From assembly GCF_900101615.1 (NCBI RefSeq), contig NZ_FMZX01000016.1, forward strand, positions 1 through 64,000: a stretch of 64,000 bases of DNA, written 5' to 3'. The DNA comes from Belnapia rosea. GTDB lineage: Bacteria > Pseudomonadota > Alphaproteobacteria > Acetobacterales > Acetobacteraceae. This document shows, in pieces, positions 34,156 through 42,167 of the stretch. The stretch's first letter is position 1. Each line of letters begins with the position of its first letter. The notes under the pieces are model-generated. The model did not search any database. It had not been told where the DNA came from and saw only the letters and a list, made by a program, of their open reading frames with translations. Position numbers and translations under genes: made by a program.

Positions 34156-35616
34156 ATCGCGCGCACGCCACGGTCCCCCAGCGGGGGCGAGAGCACATCC
34201 ACCACCCGGCGTCGTCCGGCCAGCCCGGAGGCGAAATCTCCGCGCTCGGCCAAGCCGGCCGCGCCGGCGAAGCCCCGGATCCCCGGCAAGCAGGCCCCGC
34301 GCGGCAGCGCAAAGCCCGCGCCACGCGGCAGCGCAAAGCCCGCGCCACGCGGCAGCGCGAAGCCTGCGCCGCGCAGCAGCGTAAAACCTGCAGCGCGCGG
34401 CGGTGCGAAGCCGGCACCAGCCCGGACCCGCGCGGCCGAGCGCGACGAGGCGCCACGCGCCGCCCGCAAGCCAGCCCCCCGCGGCCGCGCCGCGGAGCGG
34501 GATGAGGCATCGCGCCCCACCCGCAAGCCCGCCGCCCCGCGCGGCCGCACGGCCGAACGGGACGAGGCCCCACGCGCCGCCCGCGGGCCAGCCCCCCGCG
34601 GCCGCGCCGCGGAGCGGGATGAGGCATCGCGCCCCACCCGCAAGCCCGCCGCCCCACGCGGCCGCACGGCCGAACGGGACGAGGCCCCACGCGCCGCCCG
34701 CGGGCCTGCGCCTCGCAGCCGCATGGCCGAGCGGGAGGAGGCCCCGCGCCCCGCGCGGAAGCCTGCCGCGCGCAGCCGCACGGCCGAGCGGGACGAGGCG
34801 CCGCCGCGCGGCACCGCGCGCAAGCCCGCACCCCGCAGCCGCACCGCCGAGCGGGACGAGCCGCCACGCGCCGCCCGGAAGGCCGCCCCTGCCAAGCGCA
34901 CCCCGGCTCAGCGAGCCCCCGCCCGCGACGAGGCACCGCGCACGGCCGCCCGCAAGCCCGCGCCCCGCACCCGCGCCGTCGCGGCGGCGGAGGCCCCCCG
35001 CGCCCGGCCGAAACCCCGCGCCGCCGCCAGGCCCGCGGCGAAGGCGCCCGCGCGCCGTGGCACCTCGGTGCCCGAGGCGAAGGTCATCCGCCGCCCCGTC
35101 GGCGTGCCACCCAAGCCCGTCCCGCAGGAGGATGCGAGCCCGCGCAAGCGCCAGGTCATCGCCGGGCCCGAGGCGAAGCCTGCCGGCCGCCTGCGCGCCA
35201 AGGAGAAGGCCACGCCAGACCGGCTGGAACAGCTCGTCACTGCCGCCTGCGCCAGCCTCGAGGACGACAAGGCCGAGGACATCCTCGTGCTCGACGTCAC
35301 CGACCGCGCCAGCTTCACCGACCGGATGATCATCGCCACCGGCCTCGCCGACCGGCAGATGCAGGCCATGGCCAACCATCTGGAGGATGCGCTGGAGAAG
35401 GTCGGCCTCAAGCTGCGGCGGGATTCGATCCAAGGCTCGGACGACTGGGTGCTGATCGATTGCGGCGACCTCGTCATCCACCTCTTCAAGCCCGAGGCGC
35501 GGACGACCTACGCGCTCGAGCGGATGTGGGGGCCGGAGAGCCCGCCCGGCACGCCCGCAGCTGAGGGTGAGGGCGATAGCGAGGCCAGCCCGCCGGACGA
35601 CCCGGCCGAAGCGTGA
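34156..35616 (+). CDS. rsfS: Ribosomal silencing factor RsfS with a long repetitive basic N-terminal arm
   Basis: RsfS binds ribosomal protein uL14 on the large subunit and blocks subunit joining under starvation. The conserved domain occupies only 35215-35535 ([24 protein letters not shown] ... GDLVIHLF ... [11 protein letters not shown]). Upstream, the same frame stays open from 34123 and encodes about 350 residues of Ala/Arg/Pro/Lys-rich tandem repeats. No ATG, GTG or TTG occurs in frame before ATG 34723, which has no ribosome-binding site. GAGGAGG at 34144-34150 lies 5 bases before an ATC codon at 34156, so I take ATC as the probable start (486 residues). A base error or real ATG-to-ATC change is the alternative. 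RsfS is normally 100-200 residues. Confidence 0.75.
   Translation: MARTPRSPSGGESTSTTRRRPASPEAKSPRSAKPAAPAKPRIPGKQAPRGSAKPAPRGSAKPAPRGSAKPAPRSSVKPAARGGAKPAPARTRAAERDEAPRAARKPAPRGRAAERDEASRPTRKPAAPRGRTAERDEAPRAARGPAPRGRAAERDEASRPTRKPAAPRGRTAERDEAPRAARGPAPRSRMAEREEAPRPARKPAARSRTAERDEAPPRGTARKPAPRSRTAERDEPPRAARKAAPAKRTPAQRAPARDEAPRTAARKPAPRTRAVAAAEAPRARPKPRAAARPAAKAPARRGTSVPEAKVIRRPVGVPPKPVPQEDASPRKRQVIAGPEAKPAGRLRAKEKATPDRLEQLVTAACASLEDDKAEDILVLDVTDRASFTDRMIIATGLADRQMQAMANHLEDALEKVGLKLRRDSIQGSDDWVLIDCGDLVIHLFKPEARTTYALERMWGPESPPGTPAAEGEGDSEASPPDDPAEA
34297..34416 (+). repeat. Five tandem 24-bp units inside rsfS
   Basis: Five in-frame 24-base units encode PRGSAKPA (three times), PRSSVKPA and ARGGAKPA. 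The first three are almost identical in DNA, the last two diverged. Being multiples of three, they change length without breaking the frame. Confidence 0.85.
34471..34704 (+). repeat. Tandem 117-bp duplication inside rsfS
   Basis: Two adjacent 117-base copies (34471-34587 and 34588-34704) differ at one base. Each encodes 39 residues made of two related half-units of the form APRGR(A/T)AERDEA(S/P)R. Degenerate single half-units continue to about 34900. The near identity points to a recent duplication. Confidence 0.9.
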
Positions 35617-36080
35617 GCCGCGCGCCCCGGCTGGTCGCCATCGGCCGGCTGAAGGGCGGGCCGGAGGCGGCGTTGTTCGACCAGCACAATGCCCGCCTCC
35701 GCCCGCCCTTCGCGGTGACGGAGCTGGCCGAGGCGCGCGGCAGCCCGGCCGAGATCCGCCGGCGGGAGGGCGCCGCCCTGCTCGCCGCCCTGCCCGAGGC
35801 GGCGCTCGCCGTCGCCCTCGACCTCGGCGGCGAGGCCCCGACCAGCGAGGCGCTCGCGGCGCTGGCGGCGCGCTGGGAGGCGACGGGGCGGCCGCTCTGC
35901 TTCCTCATCGGCGGGGCGGAGGGGCTCGACCCGGCCGTGCTGGCGAGGGCCGATCATCGCCTCTCCCTCGGCCCGCTCACCTGGCCGCATTTCCTGGTGC
36001 GCGGGTTATTGGCCGAGCAGTGGTATCGGGTGCAGGCAATCCGTTCCGGACATCCCTATCATCGTCCCTGGCGGCCTTGA
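35613..36080 (+). CDS. rlmH: 23S rRNA pseudouridine-1915 N3-methyltransferase RlmH
   Basis: RlmH is a SPOUT methyltransferase that methylates pseudouridine 1915 in helix 69 of 23S rRNA. The 155-residue protein has the family length and features: [15 protein letters not shown], the knot-forming [41 protein letters not shown] and the C-terminal HPYHRPW. The start is GTG 35613 overlapping the rsfS stop (GTGA). It ends the nadD-rsfS-rlmH run; in relatives gpmI or envC usually follows soon after, but here four unrelated genes intervene. Confidence 0.95.
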   Translation: MSRAPRLVAIGRLKGGPEAALFDQHNARLRPPFAVTELAEARGSPAEIRRREGAALLAALPEAALAVALDLGGEAPTSEALAALAARWEATGRPLCFLIGGAEGLDPAVLARADHRLSLGPLTWPHFLVRGLLAEQWYRVQAIRSGHPYHRPWRP

Positions 36081-36093
36081 GGGGGAACACGGG

Positions 36094-36768
36094 ATGCTCA
36101 TGCTGGCGGCACTGGTCTGGATCGGCGTCCATGTCGGCATCGCCGGCACGCGGCTGCGGGATGCCATTGTCGCCCGAACCGGGGAGGCCGGCTTCCGCAT
36201 CGGCTTCTCCCTTGCCTCCGTCGCGGCCATCGCCTTCCTGATTCGCGCCTGGCAGGCGGCGGAGACGGTACCGCTCTGGTTCGCGCCCGCCTGGCTGCGC
36301 TGGGTGCTGGCCCTGCTGATGCTGCCTGCCTTCATCCTCTTCGTCGCCTCGGTGGCGCGGGCGAACCCCACCGCGGTGGGCGGCGAGGCGCGGCTGGCGG
36401 CCGAGCCGCGCGGCATCCAGCGCATCACCCGCCACCCGATGCTCTGGTCCTTCGCCCTCTGGGCGGCGATCCACATGCTCGGCAATGGCGACAGCGCGGC
36501 GCTGGTCTTCTTCGGCGCCTTCCTCGTCACCGCCCTGGCGGGAATGCCGAGCATCGACGCCAAGCTGGCCCGTCGCGCGCCGGCCGCCTGGGCGGGCCTC
36601 GCCGCCCGCACCTCCATCCTGCCCTTCGGCGCCATCCTCGCCGGGCGGAACCGGCTGGTGCTCCGCGAGATAGGATGGCTGCCGCCGGTGATCGGCCTGC
36701 TGGCCTGGGCGGCGATGCTGCATCTGCACGGGCGCCTCTTCGGCGTCTCGCCGCTGATCCTGGGATGA
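36094..36768 (+). CDS. NnrU family membrane protein
   Basis: A 224-residue protein with six to seven hydrophobic segments, an N-terminal MLMLAALVWIGVHVG helix and the family's RITRHPMLWSFALWAAIHMLGNGD block near residues 109-132, with conserved His residues in membrane segments. NnrU is named from nitrite/nitric oxide reduction loci and is related to methyltransferase-like isoprenylcysteine enzymes; its exact function is unsettled. No denitrification genes are in the window. Its TGA overlaps the ATG of the esterase gene (ATGA, 36765-36768). Confidence 0.88.
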   Translation: MLMLAALVWIGVHVGIAGTRLRDAIVARTGEAGFRIGFSLASVAAIAFLIRAWQAAETVPLWFAPAWLRWVLALLMLPAFILFVASVARANPTAVGGEARLAAEPRGIQRITRHPMLWSFALWAAIHMLGNGDSAALVFFGAFLVTALAGMPSIDAKLARRAPAAWAGLAARTSILPFGAILAGRNRLVLREIGWLPPVIGLLAWAAMLHLHGRLFGVSPLILG

Positions 36769-37439
36769 GCACCATGGAGGAAGGCCAGCTTCTCGCCCGC
36801 CCCCGCCTGCCCGCCGGGGAGGCCTGGCCGCTGCCGCCCGGGCTGCATCCGCTCGGCCTCGGCGGGGCGCGGGATGGGCTGCTGCGCGTGCCGAAGGCGC
36901 CCCTCCCCGGCCCGCTGCCGCTGATCCTCATGCTGCACGGCCATGGCGGCGACGCGGCGCGGGCGCTGCAACGCATCGAGCCGATCGCTGATGCCGCGCT
37001 GATCCTGCTGCCGGAGAGCCTCGGCGCCACCTGGGACGTGCTCGAGGGCGGCTACGGGCCGGATGTCGCCCGCATCGACGCCGCGCTGGCCCGCATCCTG
37101 GCGGCCTGGCCGGTGGACCCGGCGCGCGTCGCGGCCGCGGGCTTCTCCGACGGCGCCTCCTACGCCCTGTCGCTCGCCATGATGAACGGCGCGCTCTTCA
37201 CCCATGCGCTGGCCTTCTCCCCCGGCTTCGCCGCGCCGGTGCGGATCGAGGGCAAGCCGCGCTGCTTCCTCAGCCATGGCACCGCCGACCGCGTGCTCAA
37301 TATCGACCTGTGCAGCCGCCGCCTGGCACCGAAGCTCCGGCAGTCCGGCTATCCGCTGACCTATCTGGAATTCAGCGGCGGTCATGAGGTGCCGGAGGAG
37401 GTTGCCCGGCGGGCGCTCGCCTTCCTCGATACGGCCTAG
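36765..37439 (+). CDS. Phospholipase/carboxylesterase-family hydrolase
   Basis: A 224-residue alpha/beta hydrolase. The oxyanion strand LILMLHGHGGDA, nucleophile S128 in GFSDG, D175 in SHGTADRVL and H207 in SGGHEVP form a complete catalytic triad of the YpfH/phospholipase-carboxylesterase type. No signal peptide is visible, so it acts in the cytoplasm on an ester. ATG 36765 is fixed by the 4-base overlap with nnrU; the open frame continues upstream only as a shadow. It is followed by an SDR gene after 30 bases. Confidence 0.88.
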   Translation: MSTMEEGQLLARPRLPAGEAWPLPPGLHPLGLGGARDGLLRVPKAPLPGPLPLILMLHGHGGDAARALQRIEPIADAALILLPESLGATWDVLEGGYGPDVARIDAALARILAAWPVDPARVAAAGFSDGASYALSLAMMNGALFTHALAFSPGFAAPVRIEGKPRCFLSHGTADRVLNIDLCSRRLAPKLRQSGYPLTYLEFSGGHEVPEEVARRALAFLDTA

Positions 37440-37469
37440 GCTTCAACGATCCGGAGGGAGGAGACAAGA

Positions 37470-38285
37470 ATGGACGAGATCGCCGAGAACCTCGCGGGCA
37501 AGGTCGCCATCGTCACCGGCGCCGGCTCCCGCCCCGGCGAAGGCGTCGGCAATGGCCGCGCCACCGCCATCCTGCTGGCCCGCGCGGGGGCCCGGCTGGT
37601 GCTGGCCGATGCCGTCGAGGCCTGGGCCGAGGAGACGCGGCGGATGATCGAGGCCGAGGGCGGCGAGGCCCTCACCATCGCCGCCGACGTGACCAGGCCC
37701 GAGGACTGCCGCCGCATCGTCGAGGCCGCGACCGGCCGCTGGGGCCGGCTCGACGTGCTGGTGAACAATGTCGGCATCGGCGGCCCCAAGGGCACGGCGG
37801 AGGAGGTGGACCCGGAGGCCTGGGCGCAGGGCCTGCTGGTGAACGTCACCTCGATGATGCTGATGGCGAAATACGCGGTGCCGGCCATGCGCGCCGCGGG
37901 CGGCGGCTCCATCGTCAATATCGGTTCGGTCGCCGGGCTGCGCGGCGGGCACCCGCATCTGCTCTACCCGACCAGCAAGGGCGCCGTGGTGAACATGACG
38001 CGGGCGATGGCGGTGCATCATGCGCCTGACGGCATCCGGGTGAACTGCATCTGCCCCGGCATGGTCTATACGCCGATGGTCCAGGCCGGCGGCATGACGG
38101 CGGCCAAGCGCGACGCCCGCCGGCGGCGCAGCATCCTGCAGACCGAGGGCAGCGGATGGGATGTCGGCGCCGCCGTCGCCTTCCTCTGCGGCGGCCGGTC
38201 CCGCTGGATGACCGGGGCGATCATCCCGGTGGATGCCGGCGCCACCGCCATCGCCGGGCTGCCGCAGGAGGGCGGGGGCGGCTGA
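37470..38285 (+). CDS. Short-chain dehydrogenase/reductase
   Basis: A 271-residue classical SDR. The cofactor loop begins VTGAGSRPGEGVGNG (residues 15-29), longer than the usual TGxxxGxG by several residues. NNVGIGG marks strand 4, and S153, Y166 and K170 (YPTSK) are the catalytic residues. An acidic D47 after strand 2 suggests preference for NAD(H). Ribosome-binding GGAGGGAGG precedes ATG 37470. The substrate is unknown. It converges on a 2OG-oxygenase gene across a strong hairpin. Confidence 0.92.
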   Translation: MDEIAENLAGKVAIVTGAGSRPGEGVGNGRATAILLARAGARLVLADAVEAWAEETRRMIEAEGGEALTIAADVTRPEDCRRIVEAATGRWGRLDVLVNNVGIGGPKGTAEEVDPEAWAQGLLVNVTSMMLMAKYAVPAMRAAGGGSIVNIGSVAGLRGGHPHLLYPTSKGAVVNMTRAMAVHHAPDGIRVNCICPGMVYTPMVQAGGMTAAKRDARRRRSILQTEGSGWDVGAAVAFLCGGRSRWMTGAIIPVDAGATAIAGLPQEGGGG

Positions 38286-38287
38286 GG

Positions 38288-38322
38288 GATGCGCGCGTCA
38301 CGCTGCGGCGTCAGCGCGCATC
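38288..38322. terminator. Bidirectional hairpin between SDR and 2OG-oxygenase genes
   Basis: GATGCGCGC (38288-38296) pairs perfectly with GCGCGCATC (38314-38322), and the loop holds a further 4-pair stem (ACGC with GCGT). It begins just past the SDR stop and spans the stop codon of the opposing gene. No T tract is seen. Confidence 0.55.
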
Positions 38323-38997
38323 GTGGAAGATGATGCCGAGCGTGTGCCGCTGGCCGCTGCGCAGCCGGCTCACCCCATGGCGCATCGTCACCCGATGGTC
38401 CCCGCGGCTGCCGCGCACCGGCCGCTGCGCCACGGCGAAGGCTGCCGCCTCGCCCTGTCCGAGCGGCACCACCTCGACGCGGGATTGCTGGCGCGGCCGC
38501 TGCTCGGTCAGGACGAATTCCCCGCCGGTGAAGTCCTCCGGCCGCGACAGCAGCAGCACGACCTGCAACGGGAACACATGCTCCCCATAGAGGTCCTGGT
38601 GCAGGCAGTTGAAGTCGCCCGGCCCGTAGCGCAGCAGCAGCGGCGTCGGCCGCGCCTGGCCGGCCGCATGGCAGCGGGCCAGGAATTCGCCATGCCCGGC
38701 CGGGTAGCGCACCGGCAGCCCCATCCGCTCGGCCCAGCGGTTCGCCACCGGCGCCAGCCGGGCGTAGAGCGCACCGCGCAGCGCCGCCACGCGATCCGGC
38801 AGGGGATGGGCGAAATACTGGTACTCGCCCCGCCCATAGCCATGCCGCGCCATCACCACCCGGCTGCGGAAGCGCCCCGGCTCGTCGTAGAGGGCGGCAA
38901 GCGCGCCGCACTCCTCGGGCGTCAGCAGCGGGCCGAGCCGCGCCACGCCCGCCGCATCCAGCTCCGCTTCCGCCGCCGCCCAGTCGATCCCCTGCAT
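38311..38997 (-). CDS. 2-oxoglutarate/Fe(II)-dependent oxygenase
   Basis: A 228-residue protein with the double-stranded beta-helix oxygenase signature: iron ligands H133 and D135 (LHQDLYGEH), distal H207 (MRHGVS) and the 2-oxoglutarate-binding R217 in SGQRHTLGIIFHD. The central LQVVLLLSRPEDFTGGEFVLTEQ resembles prolyl-4-hydroxylase-like and YbiX-type proteins. It probably hydroxylates a protein or small molecule; the target is unknown. ATG 38997 is chosen where homology begins. It is divergent from gpmI, 115 bases away. Confidence 0.88.
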   Translation of the reverse strand: MQGIDWAAAEAELDAAGVARLGPLLTPEECGALAALYDEPGRFRSRVVMARHGYGRGEYQYFAHPLPDRVAALRGALYARLAPVANRWAERMGLPVRYPAGHGEFLARCHAAGQARPTPLLLRYGPGDFNCLHQDLYGEHVFPLQVVLLLSRPEDFTGGEFVLTEQRPRQQSRVEVVPLGQGEAAAFAVAQRPVRGSRGDHRVTMRHGVSRLRSGQRHTLGIIFHDAR

Positions 38998-39112
38998 CGC
39001 CGCCCTCCTCGCCCCGCGCATATGGACGTGAACGCCCCGTCCCGCCCCCCGCCTGTTGCGCCCGCATGGCGCCGGGTCTAAGGCCGGCACGACCCCGGAG
39101 AGGAGCCAGCCC

Positions 39113-40642
39113 ATGCCCGCACCCCGCCCCGTGATGCTCACCATCCTCGATGGCTGGGGCTGGCGCGAGGAGAGTGCGGACAATGCCGTGCGCCTGGCCA
39201 ACACGCCCGTCTTCGATGCGTTCTGGGCTGCCGGGCCGCATGCCTTCCTCCGCACCTCGGGTCGCGATGTCGGCCTGCCGGACGGGCAGATGGGCAATTC
39301 GGAGGTCGGCCACCTCAATCTCGGCGCCGGGCGCGTGGTGATGCAGGACCTGCCGCGGATCGACGCCGCCGTCGCCGATGGCTCGCTGGCCAGGATGCCC
39401 GCGCTGGTCGAGCTCATCGCCAGGCTGAAGGAAACGGGGGGCACCTGCCACCTGCTCGGCCTGCTCTCCCCGGGCGGCGTCCACAGCCACCAGGCCCATG
39501 CCGCGGCGCTCGCCCGCGTGCTGTCCGAGGCTGGGGTGAAGGTCGCCTTCCACGGCTTCACCGATGGCCGCGACACGCCGCCGGAGGCCTCGCCCGGCTA
39601 CCTCGCCACGCTGCAGGCGGCGATCGGCGGCCTCCCCGGCGTGCGGATCGCCACCATCACCGGCCGCTACTTCGCCATGGACCGCGACCACCGCTGGGAG
39701 CGCGTTGGCCAGGCCTGGCGCGCCCTGGTGCTGGCCGAGGGCGAGCACGCGCCGGACGCCGCCGCCGCCATCGCCGCCGCCCATGCGAGGAAGGTGACGG
39801 ACGAGTTCATCCCGGCGACCGTCATCGGCGACTATGCCGGCATGCGGGACGGCGACGGGATCCTCTGCTTCAACTTCCGCGCCGACCGGGTGCGGGAGAT
39901 CCTCGAGGCGCTGCTCGACCCGGACTTCCAGGGCTTCGAGCGCCCGCGCAGCCCGCGCTTCGCCGCCGCGCTCGGCCTGACCGAATACTCGACCGAGTTG
40001 AACCGCTTCCTCGCCACCCTCTTCCCGCCGCAGCCGATGCAGGACCTGCTGGCCGAGGTGGTCTCCCGCGCCGGGCTCCGCCAGCTCCATGCGGCGGAGA
40101 CGGAGAAGTACCCGCATGTCACCTTCTTCCTGAACGGGGGCCTGGAGCCGCCCTATCCCGGCGAGGACCGCATCATGGTCCCCTCCCCCAAGGTCGCCAC
40201 CTACGACCTGCAGCCGGAGATGTCGGCGCCGGAGCTGTGCGAGCGGGTGGTCGCGGCGATCAACTCCGGGACCTATGACCTGGTGGTGCTGAACTTCGCC
40301 AACCCGGACATGGTCGGCCATACCGGCAGCCTGCCGGCCGCGATCAAGGCGGTGGAGACGGTGGACGCGGCGCTCGGCCGCATCGCCGAGGCGGTGAAGG
40401 CCCAGGGCGGCGCCCTGCTGGTCACCGCCGACCACGGCAATTGCGAGCTGATGAAGGACCCGGTGACGGGCGGCCCGCACACCGCCCACACCACCAACCC
40501 GGTGCCGGTCTTCCTCGTCAACGGCCCGGCCGGGGCGAGGCTGGCCGATGGCCGCCTCGCCGATGTGGCCCCGACGCTGCTGGAGCTGATGGGCCAGCCC
40601 CAGCCGGCGGCGATGACCGGGGTGTCGCTGCTCAGGCGCTGA
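39113..40642 (+). CDS. gpmI: 2,3-bisphosphoglycerate-independent phosphoglycerate mutase GpmI
   Basis: GpmI interconverts 3- and 2-phosphoglycerate using two metal ions. The 509-residue length is standard. Metal-ligand and nucleophile motifs are present: LTILDGWGW at the N-terminus, phosphoserine S63 in GQMGNSEVGHLNLGAGR, the HGFTDGRDTPP block, FRADRVRE, and the C-terminal NPDMVGHTG and TADHGNCE with HTAHTTNPVPV. ATG 39113 follows GGAGAGGAG. It precedes envC and ctpA, as in many alphaproteobacteria. Confidence 0.97.
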   Translation: MPAPRPVMLTILDGWGWREESADNAVRLANTPVFDAFWAAGPHAFLRTSGRDVGLPDGQMGNSEVGHLNLGAGRVVMQDLPRIDAAVADGSLARMPALVELIARLKETGGTCHLLGLLSPGGVHSHQAHAAALARVLSEAGVKVAFHGFTDGRDTPPEASPGYLATLQAAIGGLPGVRIATITGRYFAMDRDHRWERVGQAWRALVLAEGEHAPDAAAAIAAAHARKVTDEFIPATVIGDYAGMRDGDGILCFNFRADRVREILEALLDPDFQGFERPRSPRFAAALGLTEYSTELNRFLATLFPPQPMQDLLAEVVSRAGLRQLHAAETEKYPHVTFFLNGGLEPPYPGEDRIMVPSPKVATYDLQPEMSAPELCERVVAAINSGTYDLVVLNFANPDMVGHTGSLPAAIKAVETVDAALGRIAEAVKAQGGALLVTADHGNCELMKDPVTGGPHTAHTTNPVPVFLVNGPAGARLADGRLADVAPTLLELMGQPQPAAMTGVSLLRR

Positions 40643-40682
40643 TGGCGCCGGCCACGGCCGCCATGCTACCGCTGCCGGCGTT

Positions 40683-42014
40683 TTGAAGCGCATCGCCGCC
40701 CTTCCGGCCCGGTCCGGCGTCCAGCCCCTGCTGCTGGCGCTGGCCCTCGCCGTGCCATGGGCCGCCCCCGCCCAGCAACCCACGCCCCAGGCGGTGCAGG
40801 ACGCCCATCGCGCCGCCCAGGCCGAGCGCGCCGCCGCCGAGGCCGCCGCCCGCGCCGCCCAGGCCGCCGCGGCGGAGGAGCACCGCCTTGCGGAACGCCG
40901 CGTCGAGGCCGCCCGCCGTGCCCAGGCCGCCGACCAGCGCAAGGCGGAGGCCGAGGAAAGCCTGGCCGCCGCCCGCGCCGCCACCGAGGAGGCCCGCGCC
41001 CAGGGCCGCGCCCGCGCCGAGGCACTGGCTCCGCTGCTGCCGCTGATGCTCCGCCTCGGCCTCTGGCCGGCGGAATCCCTGCTCGCCGTGCCCGGCCCGC
41101 CGGAGGACCGGCTGCGCGGCCTGCTGGTGCTGCAGGGCCTCTCCCGCCAGCTTGCCACCGAGGCCAGGGCACTCCGGGCAGCCGAGCGCGAGGCGGCCCA
41201 TCTGGCCGCCGCCGCCGCGGAGCGGGCCGCGGCGCTGCGCGAGGCGGAGGCCCAGGCCCGCTCCGCCTCCGCCGCCCTCGAGGCCGAGCTGAAGACGGCG
41301 CGCGAGCGCCGGGCCGGCGCCGAGGATGCCGAGGAGGCCACCGCCCGCCGCGCCGCCGCCGCCGCCGCCCGGGCCGGCAGCCTGGAGGCCGCCCTCACCA
41401 GGCTCCGCCAGGAACAGGCGCGCGAGGCCGCCGAGGCGAGAGCCCGCGAGGCGGCGGAGGCACGCGCCCTCGCGGCCGCCGAGGCGCGGGCGCGTGCCGC
41501 CGCCGAGGCCAGTGACCGCGCGGCCGCCCGGAATCGTGCCGAGGCTGCCGCCCGCGCCCGGGAGACGGCACGCGAGGCGGCCGAGGCCCGCAGCCGCCGC
41601 GCCGAGGCCGAGATGGCTGCCTCCCGCACGCCCGATCCGGCTCCCCGCGCCGGCGGCGGCCGCACCATGCCCGTCCCCGGCCGCGTCATCCGCGAATTCG
41701 GCGGCGCCGGCGAGGGCGGCCCGGCCCGTGGTCTCACCGTGCAGGCCGCCGCCGGCGCCCGGGTGGTCAGCCCCTGCGGTGGCAAGGCGGTCTTCGCCGC
41801 GCCTTTCCGCAGTTTTGGCCAGTTGTTGATTGTGGATTGCGGCGATGGCTACCATTTCGTGCTGGCGGGGCTCGATCGGCTGGATGCCTCGCCAGGGCAG
41901 CGCCTGCTGGCCGGCGAGCCGGTCGGGCAGTTGGGCGACGGCGCGCTGTATCTCGAGTTGCGGCGCAACGGACAGCCGGTCAACCCGCGCGGATGGCTCT
42001 CCGGGTCGGGCTAG
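40683..42014 (+). CDS. envC: EnvC-like murein hydrolase activator with degenerate LytM domain
   Basis: A 443-residue periplasmic protein: signal peptide (residues 1-~32, ending AQQ), a very long Ala/Arg/Glu coiled coil (about 35-315), and a C-terminal LytM/M23-like domain from about residue 325. The zinc ligands of active M23 peptidases are missing: GLTVQ stands where GxD is expected and ALYLELRRNG where HLHFExR is expected. This matches EnvC, which activates cell-wall amidases at the division site rather than cutting peptidoglycan. The start is TTG 40683; no ATG or GTG in frame nearby precedes the signal peptide. It is followed by ctpA. Confidence 0.85.
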   Translation: MKRIAALPARSGVQPLLLALALAVPWAAPAQQPTPQAVQDAHRAAQAERAAAEAAARAAQAAAAEEHRLAERRVEAARRAQAADQRKAEAEESLAAARAATEEARAQGRARAEALAPLLPLMLRLGLWPAESLLAVPGPPEDRLRGLLVLQGLSRQLATEARALRAAEREAAHLAAAAAERAAALREAEAQARSASAALEAELKTARERRAGAEDAEEATARRAAAAAARAGSLEAALTRLRQEQAREAAEARAREAAEARALAAAEARARAAAEASDRAAARNRAEAAARARETAREAAEARSRRAEAEMAASRTPDPAPRAGGGRTMPVPGRVIREFGGAGEGGPARGLTVQAAAGARVVSPCGGKAVFAAPFRSFGQLLIVDCGDGYHFVLAGLDRLDASPGQRLLAGEPVGQLGDGALYLELRRNGQPVNPRGWLSGSG

Positions 42015-42042
42015 GGCGTGCCTCACGGGACTGCGGTCAATA

Positions 42043-42060
42043 CCTGGAGCATGGTCCAGG
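42043..42060. promoter_or_regulatory. Palindrome upstream of ctpA
   Basis: CCTGGA-N6-TCCAGG (42043-42060) lies in the 153-base gap between envC and ctpA, a comparatively A/T-richer stretch that also holds ACGTTAAGGTTAC further on (about 42069-42081). It may be an operator or part of the ctpA promoter. A related GGAGC-CT-GCTCC/CTGCTCCAG pattern occurs before rsfS (34062-34075, 34130-34138). Confidence 0.3.
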
Positions 42061-42167
42061 GATACCGGACGTTAAGGTTACTGGCCCTGCCATGCGGCGG
42101 GGCTTCACGCTAACATGCCGGATCGCGGCCCGCCCGGGCCGCACCGGAACAGGGATACGGGTGCCGC

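Noticed and set aside
34297-34900. CRISPR-like repeat array
   Set aside because: Repeats are directly tandem without unique spacers and keep a coding frame in multiples of three.
38066-41785. A 1239-codon minus-strand frame across SDR, gpmI and envC
   Set aside because: It crosses several unambiguous genes on the other strand and encodes only low-complexity sequence.
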